A DNA stretch of 64,000 nt from Acidobacteriota bacterium. GTDB lineage: Bacteria; Acidobacteriota; Terriglobia; Bryobacterales; Bryobacteraceae. The DNA lies in assembly GCA_025352795.1 (NCBI GenBank), contig JANXSF010000026.1:1-64000 (forward strand), read 5' to 3'. Made by a program: the position numbers and the translations under genes. Positions 32,879-42,470 of the stretch are shown piece by piece. The stretch's first letter is position 1. Each line of letters starts with the position of its first letter. The notes beneath the pieces were generated by a model. The model had not been told where the DNA came from. It did not search any database and saw only the letters and a list, made by a program, of their open reading frames with translations.

Positions 32879-34363
32879 ATGACCAGAATCCTTGTCAACG
32901 AATGCAAGCAAGAGGTTTCTTCTTTTAACCCGGTGATTGCAGGTATCAAAGATTTTCTTGTGCAGCGTGGTGACGCGTTTGTTACATATCATCGTAGCGT
33001 CCGCAATGAAGTGGGCGGGGCTTTGGTAGTCTTTCACTCTCGACCATCCATTGAAATTGTGCCCGGCTATAGCGCCCGCGGGATCACATCTAGCGGTACT
33101 CTTTCCAATGGTGCCTTCGCCCAAATCACTGCCGATTTTCTGGATGCCGTTCGCCATGCTGGCAAACTGGATGGCATCTATTTCGCATTGCACGGTGCAC
33201 TGGCCGCAGAAGATGTAGAAGATTGCGAAGGCCACTTGCTTGAGGAAACACGCAAAATTGTGGGTCGCGAAATGCCCATTGCTGTATCACTTGATTTGCA
33301 TGGCATCCTTACCGACAGGATTCTTCAGCACTCTTCCGTACTCACCGTTTTTCACACCAATCCTCATGTTGATTTTTACCAGACTGGCGAACGGGCTGCG
33401 CGGCTATTGTTGCGCCTCATTGATGGTGAAATCCATCCGGTCACCGTGCGCGTTCCCATTCCGGCTCTGGTGCGCGGACCTGAATGCATTACTGAAACAG
33501 GTTTGTTCGGGCAATGCGTTCGACGGGCTATCGACTTTGAAACTTCGCCCGGCGGATTGTCTGGCGGCCTGTTCATCGGCAACCCTTTTACCGATGTTGC
33601 AGAGCTTTGTTCCAATGTTTTCCTACAAGGAGAACGAGGCACGAAAGAGTGCATGATGACCGAAGCAGTATCCATCGCCAACCAGTTTTGGGAATTGCGC
33701 GAACGTATGCAGCAGCCACTAACTTCGCTTAAAGAAAGTATCCGCATTGCAAAATTGTTGAGAGGTCGGGTGGTGCTGGTAGATGCAGCCGATGCCCCTA
33801 GTTCCGGGGCTTCCGGTGATTCCAATGCCATTCTGGTGGAGCTGTTGCGGCAAGGTTGCACACGCAGTGCGTTGATCCCCATTGTTGATCCAATTGCTGT
33901 GAGCACAGCTTTCGCCGCAGGGGTTGGAGCAACGATCAAAGTTAAAGTTGGTGGCGCACTGGACGGTCGATTTATTCCAGTTACTGTGACTGGTCGTGTG
34001 CGCGTGTTGTCCGATGGTCAGCTTCGGAGTGAATCGTTTGGCGAAGCCTGGAATGCTGGCCCCACTGCGGTGTTGGAATGTGGATGCAACACTTTGGTGC
34101 TGACCACACGAGCGGTAAATTTGTATGATCGTACACTGTTTCTGGCAACCGGCCAAGACCCCAACCGGTTCGATATGACGGTGGTGAAATCCCCTTTGTG
34201 TCAGCCACATTTTTTCGACGATGGAGCGGAGCTTCGCCTGGATATTGACGCGCCAGGGTCCACCAGCGCCAATGTTCGCAGCCTGGGCCACACTCGGGCC
34301 AAGCGTCCGTTATATCCGCTGGATTCGGATGTGCACTTTATCCCTGAAGCGCGCCTTATATAA
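32879..34363 (+). CDS. M81-family (MlrC-like) protein
   Basis: A 494-residue protein of the MlrC family. The N-terminal DUF1485 region has ECKQEVSSFNPV, YFALHGALAAEDVEDCEGHL, SLDLHGILTD and HTNPHVDFYQTGERA, with putative zinc ligands in DLHG and HTNPHVD. The C-terminal domain has VVLVDAADAPSSGASGDSN. MlrC was described in microcystin degradation, but most relatives probably act on other peptides or amides. It lies 25 bases after the ThiE-like gene and seven before the enolase-superfamily gene. Confidence 0.85.
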   Translation: MTRILVNECKQEVSSFNPVIAGIKDFLVQRGDAFVTYHRSVRNEVGGALVVFHSRPSIEIVPGYSARGITSSGTLSNGAFAQITADFLDAVRHAGKLDGIYFALHGALAAEDVEDCEGHLLEETRKIVGREMPIAVSLDLHGILTDRILQHSSVLTVFHTNPHVDFYQTGERAARLLLRLIDGEIHPVTVRVPIPALVRGPECITETGLFGQCVRRAIDFETSPGGLSGGLFIGNPFTDVAELCSNVFLQGERGTKECMMTEAVSIANQFWELRERMQQPLTSLKESIRIAKLLRGRVVLVDAADAPSSGASGDSNAILVELLRQGCTRSALIPIVDPIAVSTAFAAGVGATIKVKVGGALDGRFIPVTVTGRVRVLSDGQLRSESFGEAWNAGPTAVLECGCNTLVLTTRAVNLYDRTLFLATGQDPNRFDMTVVKSPLCQPHFFDDGAELRLDIDAPGSTSANVRSLGHTRAKRPLYPLDSDVHFIPEARLI

Positions 34364-34370
34364 TGGGCAA

Positions 34371-35510
34371 GTGAAAATTCTTGAAGTACATGCTTACGGA
34401 TTGCGCGGCAAAACTCCTGAGGGTGGTTGGGCCAATGAACTGCAACCAGATGATTGTGTTCATACCCTAATATCTATCCGAACTGAAGCTGGCATTGGAT
34501 GGGGCTCGGTGTTTACATCGGAAGATTTGGTGAACGCTTCACTCAATATTCTTCGACCTCTGCTGATCGGTGAGAACTCGTTGGAGCCGGAACGGGTTAG
34601 CGAAAAGCTGCATCAGCATACCTTCTGGTTGGGACGCGGCGGGGCTGTCACGCACACCATCAGTGGCATTGATCTGGCGTTGTGGGATCTACTTGGAAAG
34701 GCTTGTGGGCAGCCTGTTGGACGCTTACTTGGTGGTCGATATCGCGAACGTGTACGACCTTATGCTTCACTGCTGATGCGCGATCCCAACCAGATGGCCG
34801 ATGTATTATTGCCAGTTAAAGCGCAAGGATTCAGGGCCTTCAAAATTGGCTGGGGACCGTTTGGGCGTCGTGGAAGTTTCGCCATTGACGAAGCGATTGT
34901 AGCCGAAGCTCGTAAAGCGATTGGAGAGGATTCGCTGCTGATGGTGGACGCAGGCGCAAGTGACGCTTACTGGCCCGGCGACTTCAAGTGGGCTCTGCGC
35001 ACTGCAGAAATGCTGTTGGATTACGACGTGTTCTGGTTTGAAGAAGCCTTGCATCCCGATGCGCTGGAAGATTTCATTGCCCTGCGCCGTGCGGCTAAAG
35101 TCACCATTGCTGGGGGCGAAGTGCTGACGCGTCGGCAATCGTTTGCACCCTATTTGGAGCGTGGCGCATTCGACATTGTGCAGCCGGATGTTACAAAATG
35201 CGGTGGCCTCAGTGAGCAGCGTCGTATTGCATGGATGGCCCGGGAACATGGGGTCCGCTTCATTCCTCATGGTTGGAATACGTGCGTGGGCCTGGCATCC
35301 GATCTGCAAATCGCATCAGCATTTGCTGATACCGATCTGGTGGAGTATCTGACAGGTTCGCCATTCATCGACGATCTATGCGCGGAACCATGGCAATTGG
35401 ATGCTGACGGAATGTTGCCCATCCCAGATAAGCCAGGGCTAGGAGTGGAAATTAATCTAGACCGGTTAGCAGAGTTTTCCGGTAGGAGCACGAAGGGGTT
35501 GGGATCGTAA
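34371..35510 (+). CDS. Mandelate racemase/muconate lactonizing enzyme family protein
   Basis: A 379-residue enolase-superfamily enzyme. The capping domain has GGAVTHTISGIDLALWDLLG. The barrel carries Lys in AFKIGWGPFG and the metal ligands in MVDAG, WFEEAL and AGGEVL. The Asp/His pair in VQPDVTKCGG and FIPHGWNTC is that of the mandelate racemase subgroup. Such enzymes abstract a proton alpha to a carboxylate, often in sugar-acid dehydration. I start at GTG 34371 (MKILEVHAYG), because upstream in-frame codons lie inside the M81 gene. The exact substrate is unknown. Confidence 0.82.
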   Translation: MKILEVHAYGLRGKTPEGGWANELQPDDCVHTLISIRTEAGIGWGSVFTSEDLVNASLNILRPLLIGENSLEPERVSEKLHQHTFWLGRGGAVTHTISGIDLALWDLLGKACGQPVGRLLGGRYRERVRPYASLLMRDPNQMADVLLPVKAQGFRAFKIGWGPFGRRGSFAIDEAIVAEARKAIGEDSLLMVDAGASDAYWPGDFKWALRTAEMLLDYDVFWFEEALHPDALEDFIALRRAAKVTIAGGEVLTRRQSFAPYLERGAFDIVQPDVTKCGGLSEQRRIAWMAREHGVRFIPHGWNTCVGLASDLQIASAFADTDLVEYLTGSPFIDDLCAEPWQLDADGMLPIPDKPGLGVEINLDRLAEFSGRSTKGLGS

Positions 35511-35521
35511 GGCGCGCGAGT

Positions 35522-36208
35522 TTAATTCTTCTGCTCCAAATTAAGGACCCTTACTCCAGCCGACCCACCCAGAAAAACTTGCTGAGCGATGCCGACGAAT
35601 AAGCCGTGTTCCACCACTCCCACCACGCTGTCCAATTTCCCCTGAAGCAATCCAACAGATTCAATTGGTCCAAAGGCGCAGTCCAAAATATAGTTCCCGT
35701 CGTCTGTGATAAAGGCTTGACCTTGGGCGCTCAAACGCAATGTTGGACGAGCCCCAATCTGTTCCAATCGCTTCGCCGTAGTCTTCCATCCAAAGGCAAT
35801 AACCTCAACTGCCACGGCGCGGCTGCCCAGTTGAACGACTAGCTTACTCTCATCCGCAACAATAATCATCCGGGAACTGGCGAAGGCAACAATCTTTTCG
35901 CGCAACAAGTTTCCACCGCCACCTTTGCTTAGATTCAGCGATGCAGTTTCAATCTCATCCGCACCATCAATCGTCACATCTATGGAAGGATTCTCTTCGA
36001 GCGTTGAAAGGGGAATATCCAGAAGGCGGGCTTGCGCGGCTGTCTTTTCCGAGGTCGGAATTCCTATGATTTTGAGACCATCTTTAACCCGCATTCCGAT
36101 TGCTGCCACAGCCAGCGCTGCAGTTGTGCCAGATCCCAAGCCAACAATCATTCCATCCCGCAATTGCTGGGCTGCCGCTCGGGCTGCGGCCTCTTTAAAC
36201 TGATTCAT
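35522..36208 (-). CDS. rpiA: Ribose-5-phosphate isomerase A
   Basis: A 228-residue enzyme interconverting ribose 5-phosphate and ribulose 5-phosphate in the pentose phosphate pathway. Motifs are MIVGLGSGTTAALAV (phosphate loop), TIDGADEIE (catalytic Asp residues) and LSKGGGGNLLREKIVA (catalytic Lys and Glu). The ATG at 36206-36208 gives the usual start (MNQFKEAAARAAAQ); a GTG 33 bases upstream abuts the previous gene's stop and is less likely. It converges with the enolase-superfamily gene with an 11-base gap and no clear terminator. Confidence 0.93.
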   Translation of the reverse strand: MNQFKEAAARAAAQQLRDGMIVGLGSGTTAALAVAAIGMRVKDGLKIIGIPTSEKTAAQARLLDIPLSTLEENPSIDVTIDGADEIETASLNLSKGGGGNLLREKIVAFASSRMIIVADESKLVVQLGSRAVAVEVIAFGWKTTAKRLEQIGARPTLRLSAQGQAFITDDGNYILDCAFGPIESVGLLQGKLDSVVGVVEHGLFVGIAQQVFLGGSAGVRVLNLEQKN

Positions 36209-36240
36209 TTGTTGTGTTGGATTCACTAAGAAACTCGGCA

Positions 36241-36747
36241 CTACTTCTTCATTGCTGGAACCGCAGGAACGGGGATGTCTGAATTATAAGTGTCCACAAT
36301 ACACTTCCACTTGCCGTCGGAAAGTTTCTTCCAGACCTCCAGAATCTTGCCTGTATCATTCATTGCCGGACCGCCCTTGGGGTCTTTGATCGACAGTTGA
36401 TACGTGCCATATAGATACCCGATATCACCAGATTTCGCCACCTCAATCTTCGATGCCTTCCAGGACGTAGATTTATTTGGACCAAGCAGGCCTGCCCAAG
36501 ACTCACGAATCGACTTCTTATCTGCGGCCATTGGTGAGTTGGGCGGAAGCAGCACGGCGTCGTCTGAATAAAATGCCAGGGTGCCCTCCAGATCGTTCTT
36601 CGCCGCTGTGGCAGACCACTGCTCGTCCAACACGCGGATCGCAGCTTCGTCCCCTGTGCGCGTGTCCGATACGGGAAGCGACGCGCAAGAACTTGCCAGG
36701 AAACCGCAAGCAATGAGGACGAATGGTGCAGAGTTTTTCAACATCAT
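36241..36747 (-). CDS. NTF2-like (DUF4440/SnoaL) lipoprotein
   Basis: A 168-residue protein with a lipobox (CGFLASSC, lipidation at Cys21) and an NTF2-like domain: EAAIRVLDEQWSATAAKNDL, GTLAFYSDDAVLLPPNSPMA, GYLYGTYQLSIKDPKG and ILEVWKKLSDGKWKCIVDTY. This is the DUF4440/YybH type, whose members range from ligand-binding proteins to small enzymes. It would be anchored on the periplasmic side of a membrane. It is 32 bases upstream of rpiA. Confidence 0.8.
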   Translation of the reverse strand: MMLKNSAPFVLIACGFLASSCASLPVSDTRTGDEAAIRVLDEQWSATAAKNDLEGTLAFYSDDAVLLPPNSPMAADKKSIRESWAGLLGPNKSTSWKASKIEVAKSGDIGYLYGTYQLSIKDPKGGPAMNDTGKILEVWKKLSDGKWKCIVDTYNSDIPVPAVPAMKK

Positions 36748-36777
36748 CGGAGGTTACCACAAAACAAATAGAGCATG

Positions 36778-37416
36778 TTAAAGGTCCACGAAAGCCACCG
36801 GAATAAACACCGCGCTAAGAATAAAAGCGATCTTGTATGGCAGCGCGGACAAAGTTTGTAGTGTCATAAGAAATTTTGTAATCAATGCCTGCGGGAAAGT
36901 TTTTCTTGGCAGTTTCAAGGAACTCCCGCACTCGATTCCCACTCTCCACTGCGTTCGCCCCTGGCGCCAAATAGACAATCAACAGGGCCGATGGAACACC
37001 GTTTAGCCTGCTGCACGATTTGCAATCCTGCGCTCCCACTTGGTGCCGAGCGAATTCCAAGTTGGCGTCGGCCTGCGAAACATCGGCCTTGGCCCGCGCC
37101 ACTTCCGCATCATAAGGGCGAAGATCTAAAACATAAAGGGTTTGCCCAACGGCAACTTCTGAGCCCACCTGAAATAACCTTTTTCCAGATAGCTATCTAC
37201 GCGACCGCGCACATCCACCGTGTCACGCGCATAAGTCTGCGCGGCGTACTCACCATAAATAGGCACATCTTGCGGAGCTACTGTAATCACAGTTATTGCG
37301 GAGGGTTGAAGAGAAGCGGGTTGGGTTTGTTTCGGCACAGAACCACAGGACGAAAGCAACAGGATTGTAACAAAGGGTAGGATGATCCCAGCCCCTTGCG
37401 TTGAACTGCACGGCAT
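36778..37416 (-). pseudogene. Relic joining RND efflux adaptor and RND pump fragments
   Basis: The ATG at 37414-37416 opens a lipoprotein-type signal (ILLLSSCGS) and the N-terminus of an RND periplasmic adaptor (VPIYGEYAAQTYARDTVDVR). The frame shifts near 37160 and continues with adaptor sequence (QTLYVLDLRPYDAEVARAKA, ADANLEFARHQVGAQ). The same frame then jumps to an internal AcrB-type pump segment (APGANAVESGNRVREFLETA, DYKISYDTTNFVRAAIQD) and stops. In another frame FILSAVFIPVAF, a pump TM segment, follows to 36778. The gene pair has lost thousands of bases and several frames and cannot be functional. Confidence 0.8.
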
Positions 37417-37574
37417 ATGTGTACTAGAGGCGACCAGTCAACAAAAGTTTCTGGATTGGGGAAAAATGCTGATAACATCGATGACTTACGAATCGAATAC
37501 GATATCTTTCTGTCCGAACGTGTTATATACTGCCATACCTCAGACCGTAGAACGCTTTGCCAAAGGACCTGTTA

Positions 37575-40500
37575 ATGACACTACATGAAACCGTACGATT
37601 CTTACTCATGGCACCTAAATGCCGCCTGGTAATTGACGCAACTCTTCGTGCAATCGTAACGCTGATGGCAGCCGTTGGCTCGCTGATGGCCCAAACTGGC
37701 GGTGGGGCCACATTGGTAGGCACCGTGAAAGATGCCTCCGGAGCATCGGTCGGTGGGGCCAAGGTGACGGTTATTAACACCGCAACATCTTTCACCACCG
37801 CAACCACCACTTCCGTGGAAGGTGCCTATTACGTTCCATATCTTGCCCCCGGTGATTACCGCGTGAAGGTGAGTTCCGCTGGCTTTAAAGAGTTCGTCCG
37901 TGAAGGCATCACACTTCGCTCTGCCGAAGTGCCGCGAATTGACATCACACTGGATCTTGGCTCCATCACCGATAGTGTTACCGTGCGCGCATCAGCATCG
38001 TTGCTGAATACTGAAAATGTTGTAAGCGCCTACGTCATCCCTGCCGATGTTTTGACGGAGACTCCAGGAGTGATGAAGCGCACGGTTTACCTGTTGCAGT
38101 ACATGCCTGGAATAGTAGGTGTTGTGGGCCAAGCGGGTTTTCACATTCAGGGACAGGCCCAGAATGACATTGGTTTTTCGCTGGACGGAATCAGCGCCAA
38201 ATCCCCCTATACCGGCGTTGTGAACCAAGTGGACGGTGTGATTCAAGGCAGCACTGACGCCATGGAAGAAGTCAAAGTGCTCACCACCGGCGTTTCCGCC
38301 GAGTACGGGCATTCGGCTGGTGGGTCAATGAAGATGGTGTATAAGTCTGGAACAAATTCACTGCATGCGTCTTATGAAGATCGCTACCTGAACGGCAGTT
38401 GGGTTCATCGCAACTACATCACCCAAAACCCATTGCCGCCGCAGGCACCCTGGTACTACCATACGTTTGACCTTGTTGCCAGTGGTCCCGTGGTGATTCC
38501 GAAAATCTACAATGGCCGCAATAAAACGTTCTGGCTGTCTGACTATGCCATCAACCATGAACATACAATCAACCTCACTGTAGGAACTGTGCCCACACCG
38601 GAAATGCTCAGTGGAGATTTTTCATTCAAAGACGCAGCAGGCGGTGGGTTGCCTCTTTATAATCCTTTCTCCACCCGCCAAACCGGCACTACTTACACTC
38701 GCGATCCGCTACCGAACAACATTGTCCCTAAAAGCTTGACGGACCCCGTGGCGCTGAAATTCCTTGCATTGGGAATTTGGAACGCGCCCAATCAGGTAGG
38801 CTCACCAGCCAGAACAGGTCCATCAGGAAATCTGCAAATGGCCAATAGTTGCCGCTGTCTGCATCGTGACCGTTGGGACGAAAAGATTGACCACCAGTTT
38901 TCTTCCAACCAGAAGATTTTCTTTCGATACTCGCAAGGTCATCACCGCGGCCAGAATGGCGATAATTTTGCCAAGCCGGAATTCAACGCATCCAGAGAGA
39001 TCAATCCCACGGATGACATTAATGGCGTCATCAGCTACACATCCATCATTTCACGCGTGACTTTTAATGAACTTCGCATTGGCTATAACCGTCGTGCTTC
39101 CTCTAATCCAGAGAGGCCTGAATCGGCAAAGACTGCCTTGCCCATACCCGGTGTCGACCCTGAAACGTTCCCCTACTTCAACATCGGATATGGCATTACC
39201 GCAATGGGCTATTCACGGCAGGTGGGTGAAGATAAGATTTTTCAGGATAACTTGACACGCATTGCAGGCAAGCATAGTTTGAAGATGGGCTATGAAATGA
39301 TTCGGACAGCCTATAGCGACAAAGCAACGTCACTTCCTTCTGGCCAGTACAACTTCACCGGAGGCACTTCCCTTCCATTTGCGCAAAACACCGGCAACGA
39401 TTTCGCCGCCTTCTTAATGGGCACGGTAACCAGCGCCACCTATACCAAACAATTGGCGATTTTTATGCCTCGCCAATGGAACCACGAACTATACTTTCAG
39501 GATGACTGGAAAGCATTGCCCAACCTTACCCTAAACATTGGCTTGCGCTGGACCTACTTTTCCCCGTATAGCACCAAGTGGAATCAACAGTCGCAGTTTG
39601 ACCCCACCGCCATAGACCCTGTCAGCGGAAAGCTTGGCGCGATTACCCATCCAACAGGACCAATTGGCAAACGCGATTTGAATAATTTCCAACCCCGTCT
39701 GGGCTTGGCCTGGAACTTCAAACCAAAGCTTGTGTACCGTGCTTCGTTTGGCATTATGACCGTCGATAGCGCCGGTCAGGGCGGCTTTGACGAATATGCC
39801 GGCAACTTCAACATCTTGCAACCCACCGGCGACCCACGACACCTTTTCCAACTTCAGAACGGCCCTGGGCCAATAAAATACGTTGTGAATTCCGACGGCA
39901 CAGTTCCCTATACTGGGGCCAACTTCGGCAGCCGCAATGCCACTTGGCGAGATCCCAAATTGCACAATGCCTACGTCATGAACTGGTCCTCAGGTTTTCA
40001 ATATCAACCCGGCAACACGTGGCTGGTGAACGTGCAATATCAAGGGTCCGCAGGTGTGGGTTTGCAACGCAGTTGGAATATCAACGGCATTCCGTTATCC
40101 ATCGCTTTGGGCGGAGACAGAACGTTGCAGGATAAAGTATTCCTGGCACAGCAGAATTATCAAATCTATCCGCAGTTCGGAACCGTTAATCTGCTTTCTA
40201 ACTTCAACCACAACACTTGGCACAGCGGAAATATTTCGCTGGAGAAACGCTATGGGAAGGGGCTTATTTTCAATACCAGCTTCAACCTTTCCAAGTCTTT
40301 AAGCAATGACGATTCCCTTACCTACTACAACCGCCAAGGCAAGGCCCGCACAGCCTACGACCAGCAAAAACAATTTGGGGCATTTGTGGTTTATGAAATA
40401 CCGGTGGGCAAAGGTCAACGCTTCCTGAATCGAGGCGGGATACTGAATGCCATAGCCGGTGGCTGGAAGGTGAATATGAGCGAAAATGCACTTTCCGGAG

Positions 40501-40964
40501 TGCCGATCTCAGTCACCCATTCCGGTAGCCCAGACAGATACCTGACAGCGTCGCGCGTAAACGCACTGGTGCCAATTGACCAAGCCGCTGTTCCCAACTG
40601 GGACATGGGGAACCGTTTCCCAACAGCAGCCCAGACTCCGTACTTCAATATCAGCGCGTTCGCTTATCCCGCTGCCTATACAATCGGTTCCCTGGGTTCA
40701 AGAGTTTTGCAGGCACCAGCGCTTTTATGGATGCAGTGTTTTGCGACCAAGAGTTGGAATCCTGTTGGTGAGCGGCTGAAACTTAGTTTCCGATTGGATG
40801 GCCACAATCTACCCTGGAAGCGCCCGAATCTTGCAGCACCCAATACGTCCTACAACTTGAACAACACTGGCGCATGGGCTCGGTTTACGGGGGTTGTGGG
40901 CGATTTCTCCAACTTCGGTACCGCCCAAGCCAACGTCCAAATGTCTATCCGAGCGGAGTTTTAA
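37575..40964 (+). CDS. TonB-dependent receptor with carboxypeptidase-regulatory N-terminal domain (Oar-like)
   Basis: A 1129-residue outer-membrane receptor. A signal peptide ends LMAQTGG. A CarboxypepD_reg domain follows (LVGTVKDASGASVGGAKVTV, YYVPYLAPGDYRVKVSSAGF). A plug domain comes next (GFHIQGQAQNDIGFSLDGIS, VSAEYGHSAGGSMKM), then a long beta-barrel ending in the aromatic MSIRAEF. AAAGGA precedes the ATG at 37575 by about eight bases. Such receptors take up large substrates, often oligosaccharides, with energy from TonB. The next gene, one base after the stop, is mannonate dehydratase-like, pointing to uronic-acid-containing glycans (inference). Confidence 0.88.
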   Translation: MTLHETVRFLLMAPKCRLVIDATLRAIVTLMAAVGSLMAQTGGGATLVGTVKDASGASVGGAKVTVINTATSFTTATTTSVEGAYYVPYLAPGDYRVKVSSAGFKEFVREGITLRSAEVPRIDITLDLGSITDSVTVRASASLLNTENVVSAYVIPADVLTETPGVMKRTVYLLQYMPGIVGVVGQAGFHIQGQAQNDIGFSLDGISAKSPYTGVVNQVDGVIQGSTDAMEEVKVLTTGVSAEYGHSAGGSMKMVYKSGTNSLHASYEDRYLNGSWVHRNYITQNPLPPQAPWYYHTFDLVASGPVVIPKIYNGRNKTFWLSDYAINHEHTINLTVGTVPTPEMLSGDFSFKDAAGGGLPLYNPFSTRQTGTTYTRDPLPNNIVPKSLTDPVALKFLALGIWNAPNQVGSPARTGPSGNLQMANSCRCLHRDRWDEKIDHQFSSNQKIFFRYSQGHHRGQNGDNFAKPEFNASREINPTDDINGVISYTSIISRVTFNELRIGYNRRASSNPERPESAKTALPIPGVDPETFPYFNIGYGITAMGYSRQVGEDKIFQDNLTRIAGKHSLKMGYEMIRTAYSDKATSLPSGQYNFTGGTSLPFAQNTGNDFAAFLMGTVTSATYTKQLAIFMPRQWNHELYFQDDWKALPNLTLNIGLRWTYFSPYSTKWNQQSQFDPTAIDPVSGKLGAITHPTGPIGKRDLNNFQPRLGLAWNFKPKLVYRASFGIMTVDSAGQGGFDEYAGNFNILQPTGDPRHLFQLQNGPGPIKYVVNSDGTVPYTGANFGSRNATWRDPKLHNAYVMNWSSGFQYQPGNTWLVNVQYQGSAGVGLQRSWNINGIPLSIALGGDRTLQDKVFLAQQNYQIYPQFGTVNLLSNFNHNTWHSGNISLEKRYGKGLIFNTSFNLSKSLSNDDSLTYYNRQGKARTAYDQQKQFGAFVVYEIPVGKGQRFLNRGGILNAIAGGWKVNMSENALSGVPISVTHSGSPDRYLTASRVNALVPIDQAAVPNWDMGNRFPTAAQTPYFNISAFAYPAAYTIGSLGSRVLQAPALLWMQCFATKSWNPVGERLKLSFRLDGHNLPWKRPNLAAPNTSYNLNNTGAWARFTGVVGDFSNFGTAQANVQMSIRAEF

Positions 40965-40965
40965 T

Positions 40966-42147
40966 ATGAATAACTTTGAAGAGAAAAACCCTGAAGTACT
41001 CAACACCGACCGTCGAGAATTTACCAGACTAGCCACAGGCGCAGCCGCCTTATTGGCAGGCGCTATCCCGGCATCCGCTAAGATGCCCAAGGTTCCGCCA
41101 GGAATCAAAATCGGTGTCAGTGGCGGACAACCAACCGCTGAGAATTTGCTCTACCTCAAGCAGCTTGGCGTCACCTGGGTAAGCCTCGGAGCGTCACCGG
41201 CAAATGCCACCGCCGAAGGCTTCATCAAGATTCGAGAAGAATGGGAGGCCGGTGGGTTCAAGGTGTATAACATCGGCAGCGGCGTTGGGCCCAGCGGTAG
41301 TCTCCATAACATGGAAGAAGTGACGTTGAACCTTCCTGGGCGCGATAAAAAGATTGAAGAATACTTGAACTACATTCGCTACCTAGGCAAGGCGGGCATC
41401 CCCTACAGCACCTACGCGCATATGGGGAACGGCATTTGGCGTAGCGGTCGTGAGGTACTGCCCCGCGGCTATTCCGGTTCCACATTGGATTTGTCCAGTC
41501 CTGATGCGAAGGGAACGTGGGCTGGCAAGACCTTTAGCAACCCGCTCTCCCATGGTCGAGTTTTCACTAAGGAAGAGATCTGGGAAAACTATACGTACTT
41601 CATTAAGAAGGTGGTTCCCGTTGCGGAAGAAGCAGGAGTGCGAATCGGCATCCATCCTGACGACCCGCCGCAGCCCTTGCTGGCAGGCGTTCCGCGTTGC
41701 ATTTTCTCCAATTTTGAAGGGTACAAAAGGGCCATTGAGATCGCCAATAGTCCGAACATCGGCGTGTGCCTGTGCTGTGGATCATGGCTGGAAGGGGGCA
41801 AGATGACCGGCGCTGAACCCCCCGAGGTCATCCGCTATTTCGGCGCAAGGAAAAAGCTGTTCAAGATCCACTTCCGCAATGTAAGTGCCCCTCTGCCTCA
41901 CTTCACGGAGACGATGATTGATGATGGTTATTACGACATGAGCAAGATCATGCGGGCCTTGGTGGAGATTAAGTTCGACGGAATCATGATCCCCGACCAC
42001 GTCCCCAATTTAGGGAGTAACCCAGCAACAGAAGGACGCGTGGCAGCGGGCAGGACTCCTGGCGAGTTCCGGGCAAACCCGGCGCTGGCATACTTACTCG
42101 GATGTATGAACTCCATGCTAGTGGCGGCGGGAGGCAATAAGGGGTAA
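40966..42147 (+). CDS. Mannonate dehydratase-like TIM-barrel enzyme with Tat-type signal
   Basis: A 393-residue protein. The N-terminus DRREFTRLATGAAALLAGAI resembles a twin-arginine signal ending in ASA. The body matches UxuA: GIHPDDPPQP, GVCLCCGSWLEGG, LFKIHFRNVSAPLPHFTETM and IPDHVPNLG hold the expected metal ligands (His, Cys, His, Asp). UxuA dehydrates D-mannonate to 2-keto-3-deoxygluconate in glucuronate breakdown and is normally cytoplasmic, so a Tat signal would be unusual. Many acidobacterial xylose-isomerase-like proteins carry such leaders. It follows the receptor stop after one base. Confidence 0.78.
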   Translation: MNNFEEKNPEVLNTDRREFTRLATGAAALLAGAIPASAKMPKVPPGIKIGVSGGQPTAENLLYLKQLGVTWVSLGASPANATAEGFIKIREEWEAGGFKVYNIGSGVGPSGSLHNMEEVTLNLPGRDKKIEEYLNYIRYLGKAGIPYSTYAHMGNGIWRSGREVLPRGYSGSTLDLSSPDAKGTWAGKTFSNPLSHGRVFTKEEIWENYTYFIKKVVPVAEEAGVRIGIHPDDPPQPLLAGVPRCIFSNFEGYKRAIEIANSPNIGVCLCCGSWLEGGKMTGAEPPEVIRYFGARKKLFKIHFRNVSAPLPHFTETMIDDGYYDMSKIMRALVEIKFDGIMIPDHVPNLGSNPATEGRVAAGRTPGEFRANPALAYLLGCMNSMLVAAGGNKG

Positions 42148-42206
42148 TGCCGAGTGCAAGCTTGGCCCACCCACACAAGTCATAATAAAAGCTGGCAGCA
42201 ATCCAC

Positions 42207-42470
42207 ATGAGCGAAGCTGAGGTGGCCCAAAACTTCAGTGCGGTTCTTGCAAAAGTAAAACAGGGCATTGAAATCATCATTGAGCAAAATCACCAACCCA
42301 TCGCGGTCGTCGGGTCCGCACAAATCAAGGGCCGCCTACTGTCGGAGTATATAGCAATGGCTAATGCGCGCGGCACTTCCGCAGTTCCTGATGCGGGGTT
42401 TATGAAAGATGTCGAAGAAGGGATAGCGAAACGTAGCAAACTATGGAATCCACTAAGCTGGGAATATTGA
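42207..42470 (+). CDS. Phd/YefM-type antitoxin
   Basis: An 87-residue antitoxin: MSEAEVAQNFSAVLAKVKQG, EIIIEQNHQPIAVVGSAQIK, then VPDAGFMKDVEEGIAKRS and the terminal WNPLSWEY. This is the Phd fold (DNA binding) followed by a toxin-binding tail, of the subtype normally paired with a PIN ribonuclease. Its stop overlaps the start of the PIN-derived chimera at 42443, and no intact toxin remains. Confidence 0.8.
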   Translation: MSEAEVAQNFSAVLAKVKQGIEIIIEQNHQPIAVVGSAQIKGRLLSEYIAMANARGTSAVPDAGFMKDVEEGIAKRSKLWNPLSWEY

